Assembly (NCBI GenBank): GCA_937911505.1 | Contig: CALEMF010000066.1 | Span: forward strand, 1 to 42,099 | DNA: 42,099 nt | Direction: 5' to 3' | Origin: an uncultured Cytophagales bacterium | GTDB lineage: Bacteria > Bacteroidota > Bacteroidia > Cytophagales > Thermonemataceae | In this document: piece after piece, positions 17,594 to 25,781 of the stretch | Position numbering within the stretch: the stretch's first letter is position 1 | Layout of the letters: each line of letters opens with the position of its first letter | The notes under the pieces: model-generated | Databases searched by the model: none | What the model was told of the DNA's origin: nothing | The model's input: the letters and a program-made list of their open reading frames with translations, nothing else | Program-made: the position numbers and the translations under genes

Positions 17594-18706
17594 TTATTCT
17601 ATGTCTTCTTTCAATAGTTTCTCTACGACTTCCCTTATATAGCCTTCGTATTTGACTTCAAACGTCTCCTCTTTTTTTGCATCATCATAGCTAGACTTAA
17701 TCTTCATTTTATCTTCACCCAAGAAAGTTAAGTGAACATAAGCATGCCTTGTTTCCAACCCATGTCTTCTCGCTCGTGATAAAACCAAAAAAAATAATGA
17801 CTGACCTGCTCTAAGTTCTTTATCGAGGCCGTGGCTTCGCATTTCTTTAATTAATCGAATGGCATCTTTTTTAAATGGGTGCCATTCATCAGATAACTCG
17901 CCATAAAACCTTTCTATTGCCTCCCAGCTTAAGATAAATTCACCTTCTATGCCTCTTCCTTTTTCATAATAACTACCAAGCTTTCCAAAACGCACCTCTT
18001 TAAACTTAGACGCTAAGACAGAGGGCATTGAAAAATTGATAATCCAATCATTTATTAGTTCACCTACTCTTTTATAATCCGCTGTCGAATGTTCAAATAT
18101 GGTAGCTTCATCCCATTTAAAAATGAACCTTGGATAAGCCTCGTATGCATAGAAGTAGCCTTCACAACTTCTGTTTCCCTTTGTAATGATTATTCGCTCA
18201 GATAAACTCACTGCTTTTACTGAATTTTCTTCCGCTAGTTGTTTAATGCTTGGGTAGTTTTGGTTAATGTTTTGGAGTATAGCGGTTAATCTTTTTCTTG
18301 TATTATCAATAAATTCATATTTCGCATACAAAACTTCTTTTTGAATTCCCTGAAACCAATCCTCGACTGATGCTAATACATTCTCTTCTCTGAAAGCCCT
18401 CCCTGTAATATAATGTTCCTCTTTTTCATAATAAGCGATATCGTACATGACACCTTTGTAAGCTGGATTTGTAATGTCTTTTCTATCTATTTCAGTAAAA
18501 TGAATTTCTACTTGTCTTTCGTTTGATTCACTTTGTTTCATCAAACAATACCAATGAATGCCATCTCCCTTAACTTCAATCCTGAATTCATTTCCCGACT
18601 TTCTATTCTTGGATAGGGATAGCGTCGAATTAGCTCTCTCATTAAACCTTTTCTCCAATGTTTTGGACATTTTAGTGGCATAATTTTCCTCTATCCTTCG
18701 TTTCAT
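17594..18706 (-). CDS. Hypothetical protein of unknown function, AT-rich gene
   Basis: This is a protein of about 370 residues that I do not recognise. It is soluble, without signal peptide or membrane segment, and starts with a basic, possibly coiled region (MKRRIEENYATKMSKTLEKRF). The C-terminal half holds conserved-looking stretches such as RAGQSLFFLVLSRARRHGLE and HAYVHLTFLGEDKMKI. The coding sequence looks more AT-rich than its neighbours and shares no context with them, so recent acquisition is possible. The ATG at 18706 is used; the open frame begins three codons earlier at a TTG. Confidence 0.7.
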   Translation of the reverse strand: MKRRIEENYATKMSKTLEKRFNERANSTLSLSKNRKSGNEFRIEVKGDGIHWYCLMKQSESNERQVEIHFTEIDRKDITNPAYKGVMYDIAYYEKEEHYITGRAFREENVLASVEDWFQGIQKEVLYAKYEFIDNTRKRLTAILQNINQNYPSIKQLAEENSVKAVSLSERIIITKGNRSCEGYFYAYEAYPRFIFKWDEATIFEHSTADYKRVGELINDWIINFSMPSVLASKFKEVRFGKLGSYYEKGRGIEGEFILSWEAIERFYGELSDEWHPFKKDAIRLIKEMRSHGLDKELRAGQSLFFLVLSRARRHGLETRHAYVHLTFLGEDKMKIKSSYDDAKKEETFEVKYEGYIREVVEKLLKEDIE

Positions 18707-18795
18707 TTTTCTCAACGAGACATAACTATGAATTACCTGATATTTGAATAGACCTTGATGCGGCTGCTATCCAAGATGAGCATGTTTTCCGTTTG

Positions 18796-19977
18796 CTATC
18801 CGTATCGATGCAGGGTACGCTGCATCGACCATACGTTAATCCCCACACAAACAGTAATAAAAATAAGCCCTACTACAATGACTGCTGGTTCAATTCCTCC
18901 TTCCAATTCCAAACCACTCTCTACGAAGAAGGTTTGTACCTGCCAAAGCGCCAGTGCTAGAAGACCACTTGTTAAGAGTGCTACGCCGCTAATAAATTTT
19001 ACAAAGTTGGTAATCAGGTATTTCCCGAGCATTTGAGTGGTATAACCTAGTTGAAGCAACAACCGAATCTCGTCTTTCGCTTCTGCAAGTACCACTTTAA
19101 AGTTCATCGTAAAAATGACCAGTGAAAGCAATACAAAGAAAACACCGATAATTCCAATGACAGTCATCGCCACCTTCACCATACCTCCTGCTTTGCTGGC
19201 TTGCAGCTTATCTTTATTCACTTGTAGTCCTTCTGCTTCGATGTATTCCAATAAATCAGGGGCAGCGGGATTGGTTACTTGCATAATAACGCGTGCTGGA
19301 TTTTCTTCTCTTGCCGCGCCAATATTTTGGTTGGCCCAGTCCATAAAGCTTTCAGGTACCAGCATAGAAGGAATCCGTTCATTAAAGCCTACGATTTTCA
19401 TATTGACATAGATACGCCCCTGAGGACCGTAGATTTTAACACGTAAAGCAGGAGCAAGCATCACCGTAGACTTCGAAATTTGTGGTAATCCTTTGGCGAG
19501 CGCATACCCAAAGTTATAAAGGTTAAGAAAGTCTTGTGACATCACTACAGGTACAAAATCATCGCCTTCTTCCCAACCCCATTTTCTAGGAATTTCCCCT
19601 AACATCTCGTCAGGGACGGATTCAAAAAAGAGCTCTGTTTTAATAGGAATTACCTCGTTGCCGTACGACCAAGCGGCAAACTGATTGGCCTTGAACAGTC
19701 CTATTTGTTTCACAAAAGTTTGTTTTGATAAATCTTCAAGCTGTTCTGGGGTAAATTCTGCTCGCGCCATAAAAAAAGTATTGGCAGCGCTTACTTTTTT
19801 ACTTACAATGATGAAGTCTGGGAAATTCGTTTCTGGATTAAAAAGCCGATTGACTTGAATATATAGCTGCGTAGAGAGTAACAGCATTAACAATCCTAAT
19901 AAGAAACCTACCCCTGCAAAAAGGAATTGTCCGCGGGTCTGTTTAGAGCGAAATATTTTATGAAGCGTTGAATTCAT
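18796..19977 (-). CDS. ABC transporter permease (FtsX/MacB type, four membrane helices)
   Basis: This protein of about 393 residues has one N-terminal membrane helix (GQFLFAGVGFLLGLLMLLLS), a large extracytoplasmic domain of about 220 residues, and three C-terminal helices. That is the layout of type VII (MacB/LolC-like) permeases. The cytoplasmic loop AEAKDEIRLLLQLGYTTQMLGKYLI is the coupling-helix region typical of FtsX-like domains. The cargo is unknown; such pumps often extract lipoproteins or act by mechanotransmission. The ATG at 19977 is chosen because it lies 11 bases after the ATPase gene and is followed directly by the helix region. The frame opens earlier, inside the ATPase gene. 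Confidence 0.85.
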   Translation of the reverse strand: MNSTLHKIFRSKQTRGQFLFAGVGFLLGLLMLLLSTQLYIQVNRLFNPETNFPDFIIVSKKVSAANTFFMARAEFTPEQLEDLSKQTFVKQIGLFKANQFAAWSYGNEVIPIKTELFFESVPDEMLGEIPRKWGWEEGDDFVPVVMSQDFLNLYNFGYALAKGLPQISKSTVMLAPALRVKIYGPQGRIYVNMKIVGFNERIPSMLVPESFMDWANQNIGAAREENPARVIMQVTNPAAPDLLEYIEAEGLQVNKDKLQASKAGGMVKVAMTVIGIIGVFFVLLSLVIFTMNFKVVLAEAKDEIRLLLQLGYTTQMLGKYLITNFVKFISGVALLTSGLLALALWQVQTFFVESGLELEGGIEPAVIVVGLIFITVCVGINVWSMQRTLHRYG

Positions 19978-19988
19978 ATAGTAACTTT

Positions 19989-20633
19989 TTAGCCTAAAAG
20001 GAGTTTTTGGTCGAATTGTAGCCCATACTCGTGGCCAAGCGAGGTCATCAACAGAGAAGCTTGTTGGGCTTTTACTTTCTCCCAAATCAAGGTAGCAGCC
20101 TTTTCTAAATAGGTGACGTCTAAGTGGCTGAAAGGATCATCAAATAAAAGAAAGCTGAAAGGCTGTATTAGTGAGCGTATAATGGCCACCCTTTGCCGCT
20201 CTCCATATGATAAAAATTGTGCTTGTTTGTGTAATACGTGTTGTACGCCTAGTCGCTCTACCATAGCGAGGAGGTCGTCCTCTTTTACCTGTGAGTAAAG
20301 CTGGGCTTTTACTTGTAGGTTTTCCCAAGCGGTAAGGTGTAAGAAAAGGCGTAGGTCTTGAAATACAATAGACATCTTTTCTTGCCTTAGTGCTGCCCAC
20401 GTTTGCCGAGTGATCTTTCGGGTATCTTGCCCATCTACAGTAGCACTACCCACAAAGTCATTGCGTAGCCCGTACATAATATGGGTAAAGGTAGACTTCC
20501 CTTTCCCAGAAGGGGCGTATACGAGGTAAGATGTCCCTTCTTGAAAGGTCACCTCAGTATCCCAGATATCTGACTGAGAATGAATTACCCCAGCAAGTGG
20601 CGCTGGGGTAATATGATGATACGTTATAAGCAT
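19989..20633 (-). CDS. ABC transporter ATP-binding protein with altered catalytic residues
   Basis: This 214-residue ATPase of the LolD/MacB kind energises the permease downstream. Walker A is PSGKGKST (41-48), the Q-loop is FQD (Q92), and the signature is LSYGERQ (141-147). Walker B reads FLLFDD (161-166): the catalytic Glu is Asp (D166). The switch histidine region is LLMTSLGHE, with Ser at the usual His place and H201 three residues later. Hydrolysis may thus be slow or differently organised. The ATG at 20633 fits between the stop of the DUF4836 gene and the Walker A motif; a longer frame would overlap that gene. Confidence 0.88.
   Translation of the reverse strand: MLITYHHITPAPLAGVIHSQSDIWDTEVTFQEGTSYLVYAPSGKGKSTFTHIMYGLRNDFVGSATVDGQDTRKITRQTWAALRQEKMSIVFQDLRLFLHLTAWENLQVKAQLYSQVKEDDLLAMVERLGVQHVLHKQAQFLSYGERQRVAIIRSLIQPFSFLLFDDPFSHLDVTYLEKAATLIWEKVKAQQASLLMTSLGHEYGLQFDQKLLLG
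20584..20612 (-). other. Perfect 11-base-pair hairpin at the start of the ABC ATPase coding region
   Basis: ATTACCCCAGC and GCTGGGGTAAT flank a 7-base loop. In the mRNA the stem lies about 20-50 bases after the ATPase ATG. It could slow translation or mark an RNA-processing site between the DUF4836 gene and the transporter genes. No T-run follows, so it is not a terminator. Confidence 0.4.
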
Positions 20634-20658
20634 TGGTTTGCTGATAACTGCGTTAAGT

Positions 20659-22206
20659 TTATTGAGCGAGTTCTTTGTTCTGCTTTTGTGCATCTTCGAT
20701 AAGTACCATCAATGCATTTTTGCTGTCGTCCTTCATATCGATTACAATCTCGGCAGCGATGTCGTTCCCTTTAATCTTGGCAGAAGAAATGGTAAGTCCT
20801 TTCATAGGAGTACTTCCTAATAAACCACCTAAGGGGCTGTACCTTACTTGAGGAAGATTTCTAGCTTCCTCAGCAATGGTTTCGTCCAAATACATAACCA
20901 TGACGTTATCTTTCATTTGGCTTGTCACTTCCTTAGTCAGTTTACCAGTTCCTTTTTGTATTCCTTCTTTAAGGCCTGCTGTGGCAGTCATATACACAGC
21001 TTTGTCCTTCTCTAAGATGTAACCCAGTCCTCCTTGAATTTCATAAATATCATCTTTTTTGGATACTGCCCCTTTTCCAGCAGTTTCTATAATTTTTTCG
21101 AAACCCTTCATATCATTTACACCCAGCGCCAAGACAAACTCTGGAATAGTACCTTCAATTGACTGGGCTACTAGCACGATATCTCCACTAAAAGTTTTGA
21201 ATACATCATCAGAAGAGAGTCCTCTGCTTGATAGTTGACCGTCCATGCCTCCTAATAAGCCTTGTTTTTTCAACACTTCTTTAAGGCCTTCCATATTGAG
21301 GGATAAACTGATGACACCTACAGGATTTTCAATAGCGATGTTATCGAGTATTTTACTATTGATTCCTTTTTTCGATACTTTCTCATAGATTTGCGCGGTC
21401 TCTTCATTTGCCGTGTACTTAGTATCCATCACTACTTTACCTTTTTCGAAGGTAGTAAGCGCATTTACGTAAGAGTTCTTCAGAGAAAAGTCTTCAGGAA
21501 TACCTGCATCACCGCCTGAAAGGGCATTCATTTTCTCTAAATCCACCCATAGCGCCACGTCGTATTTCTGCCCTGTACTTTCTTTAAAGTTTTTATTAGC
21601 ACCCATCAGAGTAGCTTCCGCTTTCTGCTCGAACACCGCTACGGCCATCGCCTTCATTTCTGCTTCACTACTCTCTTTTTGGAAGAGTACCAAGCCATTA
21701 CTGCCCGACCAGCTAACGAGGATATTCTCTTTGTAGGCATATTTCATATTCTTAGCTTCTTTGATCTCAAAAGCTTTCTTATCGGGCGTTTTATCTTTCC
21801 AAAAGTCTTCTTTATTTAAGAATGCCTCAAATTTCTTCTCATCATCAATGGCAAAGGCTAGTCCACCTGATTCCTCTGCATTGAGGAAAATATAAGCCTT
21901 GTTAAGATAGTCTACACCTGCATTGAGTATTTCTTTGGCAGTTTCCGAACCTTCTTCTGCTTCTTTTTCAGAAGCACCCATTTGTTGTAGGTTTTCTTTG
22001 CTGAAAAGGTCTTCTATTTTGACAGATTTAGAGACAAGTTGTTTTACATCCACAGAGACCACCATAGGTACATCTTTAGGAATTAAGTTGATATGCTTTG
22101 GGGCGCTTCCACCACTACATGCGGAAACAAAAGCTACGACTACCAATGACCATAATGACCAAATGTACATAGTGTGTCGTTTAAAAGGAGCGGGTACTCT
22201 TTGCAT
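20659..22206 (-). CDS. DUF4836 family lipoprotein
   Basis: This is a 515-residue protein with a lipoprotein signal (VVVAFVSAC, then SGGSAPKH). The DUF4836 signature INLIPKDVPMVVSVDVKQLVSKS follows the cysteine, and later blocks include LDNIAIENPVGVISLSLNMEGL and FKTFSGDIVLVAQSIEG. The family is found mainly in Bacteroidota and has no known biochemical role. A hydrophobic start (M1 at 22206 or M13 at 22170) gives the signal. A TTG about 21 bases before a TATTTTTA (minus strand, 22256-22263) is a possible promoter. The gene is followed closely by the ABC ATPase and permease genes. Confidence 0.85.
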   Translation of the reverse strand: MQRVPAPFKRHTMYIWSLWSLVVVAFVSACSGGSAPKHINLIPKDVPMVVSVDVKQLVSKSVKIEDLFSKENLQQMGASEKEAEEGSETAKEILNAGVDYLNKAYIFLNAEESGGLAFAIDDEKKFEAFLNKEDFWKDKTPDKKAFEIKEAKNMKYAYKENILVSWSGSNGLVLFQKESSEAEMKAMAVAVFEQKAEATLMGANKNFKESTGQKYDVALWVDLEKMNALSGGDAGIPEDFSLKNSYVNALTTFEKGKVVMDTKYTANEETAQIYEKVSKKGINSKILDNIAIENPVGVISLSLNMEGLKEVLKKQGLLGGMDGQLSSRGLSSDDVFKTFSGDIVLVAQSIEGTIPEFVLALGVNDMKGFEKIIETAGKGAVSKKDDIYEIQGGLGYILEKDKAVYMTATAGLKEGIQKGTGKLTKEVTSQMKDNVMVMYLDETIAEEARNLPQVRYSPLGGLLGSTPMKGLTISSAKIKGNDIAAEIVIDMKDDSKNALMVLIEDAQKQNKELAQ

Positions 22207-22330
22207 GCTGTAAGGTTTAAAGTTTTGAATAAATTAATGTTCATTTAGGAAAACGTAAAAATAATGAATTATTAAGCGGTTTGTCAATTTTTTCGGTCAT
22301 TATAATGCAGGAAATTCTTAAGTAAACCCT

Positions 22331-23545
22331 TCACGTGTAAGAAGCTGCTTTTCTTCGCTTAATTTCGGCTTTGATCAGTTGTAATTCTCGGCTGCTCTGC
22401 CCCGCTACAGAGGTATTTTCTTCAGCGCGCCTAAATAAGTAAGGCATTACCGCCTTTAATGGCCCGTAAGGTACGTACTTGGCCACATTATAGCCTGCTT
22501 TAGCGAGTGCAAAAGAAATTTGATCGCTCATACCGTAGAGCTGTGCAAAGTACACCCGCTTATCTTGAGGTGTAATGCCTTTTTGTACCATTAATTCCGT
22601 CAAGTATTGGTTACTCTGTATATTGTGGGTGCCTGCACAGAAGCCAATTTCTGCTAAGTGGTCTACACAGAAGGCGACTGCTGCATCAAAATCTGCATCA
22701 CAAGCTGCTTTATCAGGTTGCATAGGGTCTGGATAGCCTAGCTCCTCTGCCCTGTCTCTTTCTTTCTCTATGTAAGCCCCTCTTACCAGCTTAGCACCTA
22801 GCCAATAGCCATTTTCTTTTGCTTGCTCGTAGGCGGCTTTTAAGTTCTGGAGCATATCAATCCGGTACATTTGGAAGGTGTTGTAGACAATACAGCGTTC
22901 TTTATTGTAACGCACCATCATGGTATAGGCCAGTAGGTCGATGGTATCTTGTATCCAAGTTTCCTCGCCATCAATGAGTATTTTCACTTGGTGCTTGTGG
23001 GCAAACTGGCAAATTTGGTCTACACGTGCTTGTACACGTCCCCAAGCAGCTTGTTCTTGTGACGTAAGGGACTGCTTCGCTTGTATTTTTTCGAGCAGCT
23101 TGAAAGAAGCCAGTCCAGTCACTTTAAAAACACTAAAGGGAATATGCGGATGCGCAGCAGCCTTTTCTACCGTTCTGAGGGTTTCTTGAAGGGTATGCTC
23201 AAAGCCTGCTTCGGTTTTTTCTCCTTCTACAGAGTAGTCGAGGATGCTCCCAATCCCATACTGACCGAGTTCCTGCATCGTTGTTTCGCACTCCTCGATG
23301 GTTTCTCCCCCACAGAAATGGTTAAAAACGGTTGGTTTGATCACCCACTTCACAGGTAAGTTTAGCTTGAAGGCAAACCTTAAAAGGGCTGTTCCGAGTG
23401 CTACTAGCCAATTTTGGTTCATAGCAGCAAAAATATAATACATTTTCTTCAAGGCTTTATCTGACTTGGCAGCAAAAGCCACAGAAGTATCATTGAAATC
23501 TACTTGGGTAGGCTGTGGTTCAGAAATTTTCTCCATAACCGTCAC
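22331..23545 (-). CDS. Proline dehydrogenase (FAD-dependent)
   Basis: This 404-residue monofunctional PRODH oxidises proline to pyrroline-5-carboxylate, passing electrons to the respiratory chain. Recognisable blocks are HFCGGETIEECETTMQELG in the N-terminal half, KILIDGEETWIQDTIDLLAY and KLVRGAYIEKERDRAEELGYPDP (barrel strands). The end PYLFRRAEENTSVAGQSSREL carries the YLxRRAxEN FAD/substrate motif. It is not fused to a pyrroline-5-carboxylate dehydrogenase, and none lies nearby. It is divergent from the kynurenine monooxygenase gene. Starts at M1 or M4 are both possible. Confidence 0.95.
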   Translation of the reverse strand: MTVMEKISEPQPTQVDFNDTSVAFAAKSDKALKKMYYIFAAMNQNWLVALGTALLRFAFKLNLPVKWVIKPTVFNHFCGGETIEECETTMQELGQYGIGSILDYSVEGEKTEAGFEHTLQETLRTVEKAAAHPHIPFSVFKVTGLASFKLLEKIQAKQSLTSQEQAAWGRVQARVDQICQFAHKHQVKILIDGEETWIQDTIDLLAYTMMVRYNKERCIVYNTFQMYRIDMLQNLKAAYEQAKENGYWLGAKLVRGAYIEKERDRAEELGYPDPMQPDKAACDADFDAAVAFCVDHLAEIGFCAGTHNIQSNQYLTELMVQKGITPQDKRVYFAQLYGMSDQISFALAKAGYNVAKYVPYGPLKAVMPYLFRRAEENTSVAGQSSRELQLIKAEIKRRKAASYT

Positions 23546-23593
23546 ATATACAGGTCTTTTAATATTATTATCCTACTTTTTAAATAAATTGTA

Positions 23594-23601
23594 CAAATAT
23601 A
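23594..23601 (-). promoter_or_regulatory. Putative -7 promoter box for the proline dehydrogenase gene
   Basis: TATATTTG on the minus strand fits TAnnTTTG, about 50 bases before the ATG. A second TAAATTTG lies farther up at 23698-23705. No equally good box was seen for the plus-strand kmo gene. Confidence 0.5.
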
Positions 23602-23730
23602 CAGTTTTTACTGGGAAGTATTGTGTCGTTGAAAATTACTTGTTTATTTTCCTCCTTTAAACAATCTTGTTGTGCTTTTCATTGTTCAAAGAAGTTACAA
23701 ATTTAGTTTATCATTTAATTTTTCAAATAT

Positions 23731-25068
23731 ATGGCTTCTCAGAAAGTAGTCATTGTAGGGGCAGGGCTAGCAGGCTCGCTCATGTCTATCTTCTTAGCAC
23801 AACGTGGCTTTGAGGTGGAAGTGTACGAGAAAAGACCCGATATGCGTAGGCAAACAGTAGCGGGCGGGCGCTCTATTAACTTAGCCCTTTCTCATAGAGG
23901 TATTCGTGCGCTCAATCAGTTAGGTATTGCGCCTGATATTCTTCAAAAGGCGATTCCTATGTACGGGCGAATGCTTCATAATCTATCTGGAGAGCAACTT
24001 CATTTACCTTACGGTAAGGATACTTCTGAGTACATTAATTCTATTTCGAGAGGAGACTTGAACATTGACTTGATGAACCTCACGGAGCCTCATCCGCACG
24101 TTAGTTACTTCTTTAACGAGACCTGTATGGGCGTGGATTTGGATGCAGCTACCCTCTCCTTTTATAATACTCAACATCAAACAACCAAGGAAGTAAAGGC
24201 CGCAGCGATTATTGCTGCCGACGGTGCAGGTTCAGTTATTCGGCAAGCGATGATGCAGTACGAAGGTTATGAGGCTCAAAGTGACTTCCTAGCCCACGGC
24301 TATAAAGAACTTACGATTCCGTCTGGAAAGGATAATACTTTTTTGATAGAGAAACACGCGCTTCATATTTGGCCGAGAGGCAGCCATATGCTCATTGCCT
24401 TGCCCAATCTTGATGGTACTTTTACGGTTACGCTTTTCCTAGCCAATGAGGGAGAAAATAGCTTCGCAAGTTTAGATACACCTGAACGAGTACAACATTT
24501 CTTTAAGCAACAGTTTCCTGATACGCTTTCGCTGATGCCACAACTTACACAGGAATTCTTTGAGAATCCTACTGGTTTATTAGGTACTGTAAAGTGCTAT
24601 CCTTGGACGTATAAAAACACCTTATTGTTGGGAGATGCAGCGCATGCCATCGTCCCTTTTTATGGACAAGGCATGAATGCCTCTTTCGAAGATTGTTTTT
24701 TGTTAGATCAGTGCATTGAGGCGCACGGGGCTGACTGGCCAACCGTCTTTGCTGCCTATCAGCAACGCCGCAAAGCAGATACTGATGCCATTGCTGATCT
24801 TGCCGTAGAGAACTTCTACGAAATGAGAGATAAAGTGGCTGATCCTGAATTCCAGCAAATGCGCGAGTTAGAGCATCTTTTAGAGAATAAATATGAAGAT
24901 TATCATTCTAAGTACTCTATGGTAACTTTTCATCCTGAAATAGGCTATGCTGAGGCCAAACAAAGAGGGAACAAGCAAAACAAAGTGCTTTACGACCTGT
25001 GTTTACAAGTAGACCATCTTGATGCACTTAACCTACAGGAAGTGTACGAAATGGTTAAAAGCCTGTAA
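23731..25068 (+). CDS. kmo: Kynurenine 3-monooxygenase
   Basis: This 445-residue FAD enzyme hydroxylates kynurenine to 3-hydroxykynurenine with NADPH and oxygen. The N-terminal Rossmann motif is GAGLAG (10-15). GRSINLALSHRGIRAL is the family-specific stretch. A DG motif sits in AAIIAADGAGS, and GDAAHAIVPFYGQGMNASFEDC is the FAD-binding end. The KMO-specific layout distinguishes it from other flavin hydroxylases. Other kynurenine-pathway genes are not in the window, so whether it serves NAD synthesis or tryptophan breakdown is open. Single gene, divergent from proline dehydrogenase. Confidence 0.95.
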   Translation: MASQKVVIVGAGLAGSLMSIFLAQRGFEVEVYEKRPDMRRQTVAGGRSINLALSHRGIRALNQLGIAPDILQKAIPMYGRMLHNLSGEQLHLPYGKDTSEYINSISRGDLNIDLMNLTEPHPHVSYFFNETCMGVDLDAATLSFYNTQHQTTKEVKAAAIIAADGAGSVIRQAMMQYEGYEAQSDFLAHGYKELTIPSGKDNTFLIEKHALHIWPRGSHMLIALPNLDGTFTVTLFLANEGENSFASLDTPERVQHFFKQQFPDTLSLMPQLTQEFFENPTGLLGTVKCYPWTYKNTLLLGDAAHAIVPFYGQGMNASFEDCFLLDQCIEAHGADWPTVFAAYQQRRKADTDAIADLAVENFYEMRDKVADPEFQQMRELEHLLENKYEDYHSKYSMVTFHPEIGYAEAKQRGNKQNKVLYDLCLQVDHLDALNLQEVYEMVKSL

Positions 25069-25109
25069 TTTCTTACATCAAATGTATTACATTCCCCTGC
25101 ATATTTCCT

Positions 25110-25760
25110 TTACCCTTGAGGAATGGTAACTGGCGCTCCGAGAAATTTAGGCTGCTGTTTGACGGTTAAATCGATGAATACCTTTACCCGCGCTAACTTC
25201 TCCCTGAGGTAGGTTCTAAAACCCGCTTTCAGGCTTAAGGTTTTGGCATTAAAACCGTAGGCTTCTATCCCTAAGTGACGCGCAATATAAACGGCTCGCT
25301 CATTATGAAAAGCTTGCGAAACAACAAGCAACTGGCTTTGTCCAAATATTTTTTGCGCTCTTATCACAGAATCCAGTGTTCTAAAACCTGCATAATCCAA
25401 GAAAAGCCGTTCTTCGGGAATACCCAAAGCTATAAGGCTACGTTTCATGTCTGCTGGCTCATTATAGCTTTCTCTGCCATTATCACCACTTAAGATAAAA
25501 TACTGTATTTTTCCTGCCTCATAAAGCGATACGGCTGCTTCCATTCTATATTGGAAAAAGAGATTAGGCGCTCCGTTGGCAAGCTTCTGCGAGGTTCCTA
25601 ATACCAAGGCTGTATTACAAGTAGGTACTTGACTTACTTCTTCGTATAGATAAGGTTGGCTTACAGTAGTAATGCGCCAATTACAAAAGAAAATTAGCAA
25701 CAACACGGCGACACTTCCTGCGAGAAGCAACCATAACATTCGCTTTAGCCCCTTGGCCAT
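25110..25760 (-). CDS. SanA/YdcF-like DUF218 protein
   Basis: This 216-residue protein has one N-terminal membrane helix (LWLLLAGSVAVLLLIFFCNW) and a DUF218 domain outside it. The domain carries the family signature: ALVLGTSQKLANGAPNLFF, then FILSGDN and LLVVSQAFHNERAVYIARHLGIEAYGF. SanA of E. coli is needed for the vancomycin barrier at high temperature, and the fold suggests a nucleotide-like binding site. The start follows the preceding gene (PA-IL-like protein) by 21 bases, so the two probably form an operon. Confidence 0.88.
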   Translation of the reverse strand: MAKGLKRMLWLLLAGSVAVLLLIFFCNWRITTVSQPYLYEEVSQVPTCNTALVLGTSQKLANGAPNLFFQYRMEAAVSLYEAGKIQYFILSGDNGRESYNEPADMKRSLIALGIPEERLFLDYAGFRTLDSVIRAQKIFGQSQLLVVSQAFHNERAVYIARHLGIEAYGFNAKTLSLKAGFRTYLREKLARVKVFIDLTVKQQPKFLGAPVTIPQG

Positions 25761-25781
25761 CTTACATGTAGGTTCATTACA

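Noticed and set aside
18806..18827. CGATGCAG/CTGCATCG inverted repeat at the end of the permease gene, as a terminator
   Set aside because: It lies inside the last codons, has no T-run after it on the minus strand, and could be coincidental coding sequence.
20659..20693. Longer ABC ATPase frame starting at 20693
   Set aside because: It would overlap the end of the DUF4836 gene by 35 bases and adds a basic leader not found in this ATPase family. The ATG at 20633 is better.
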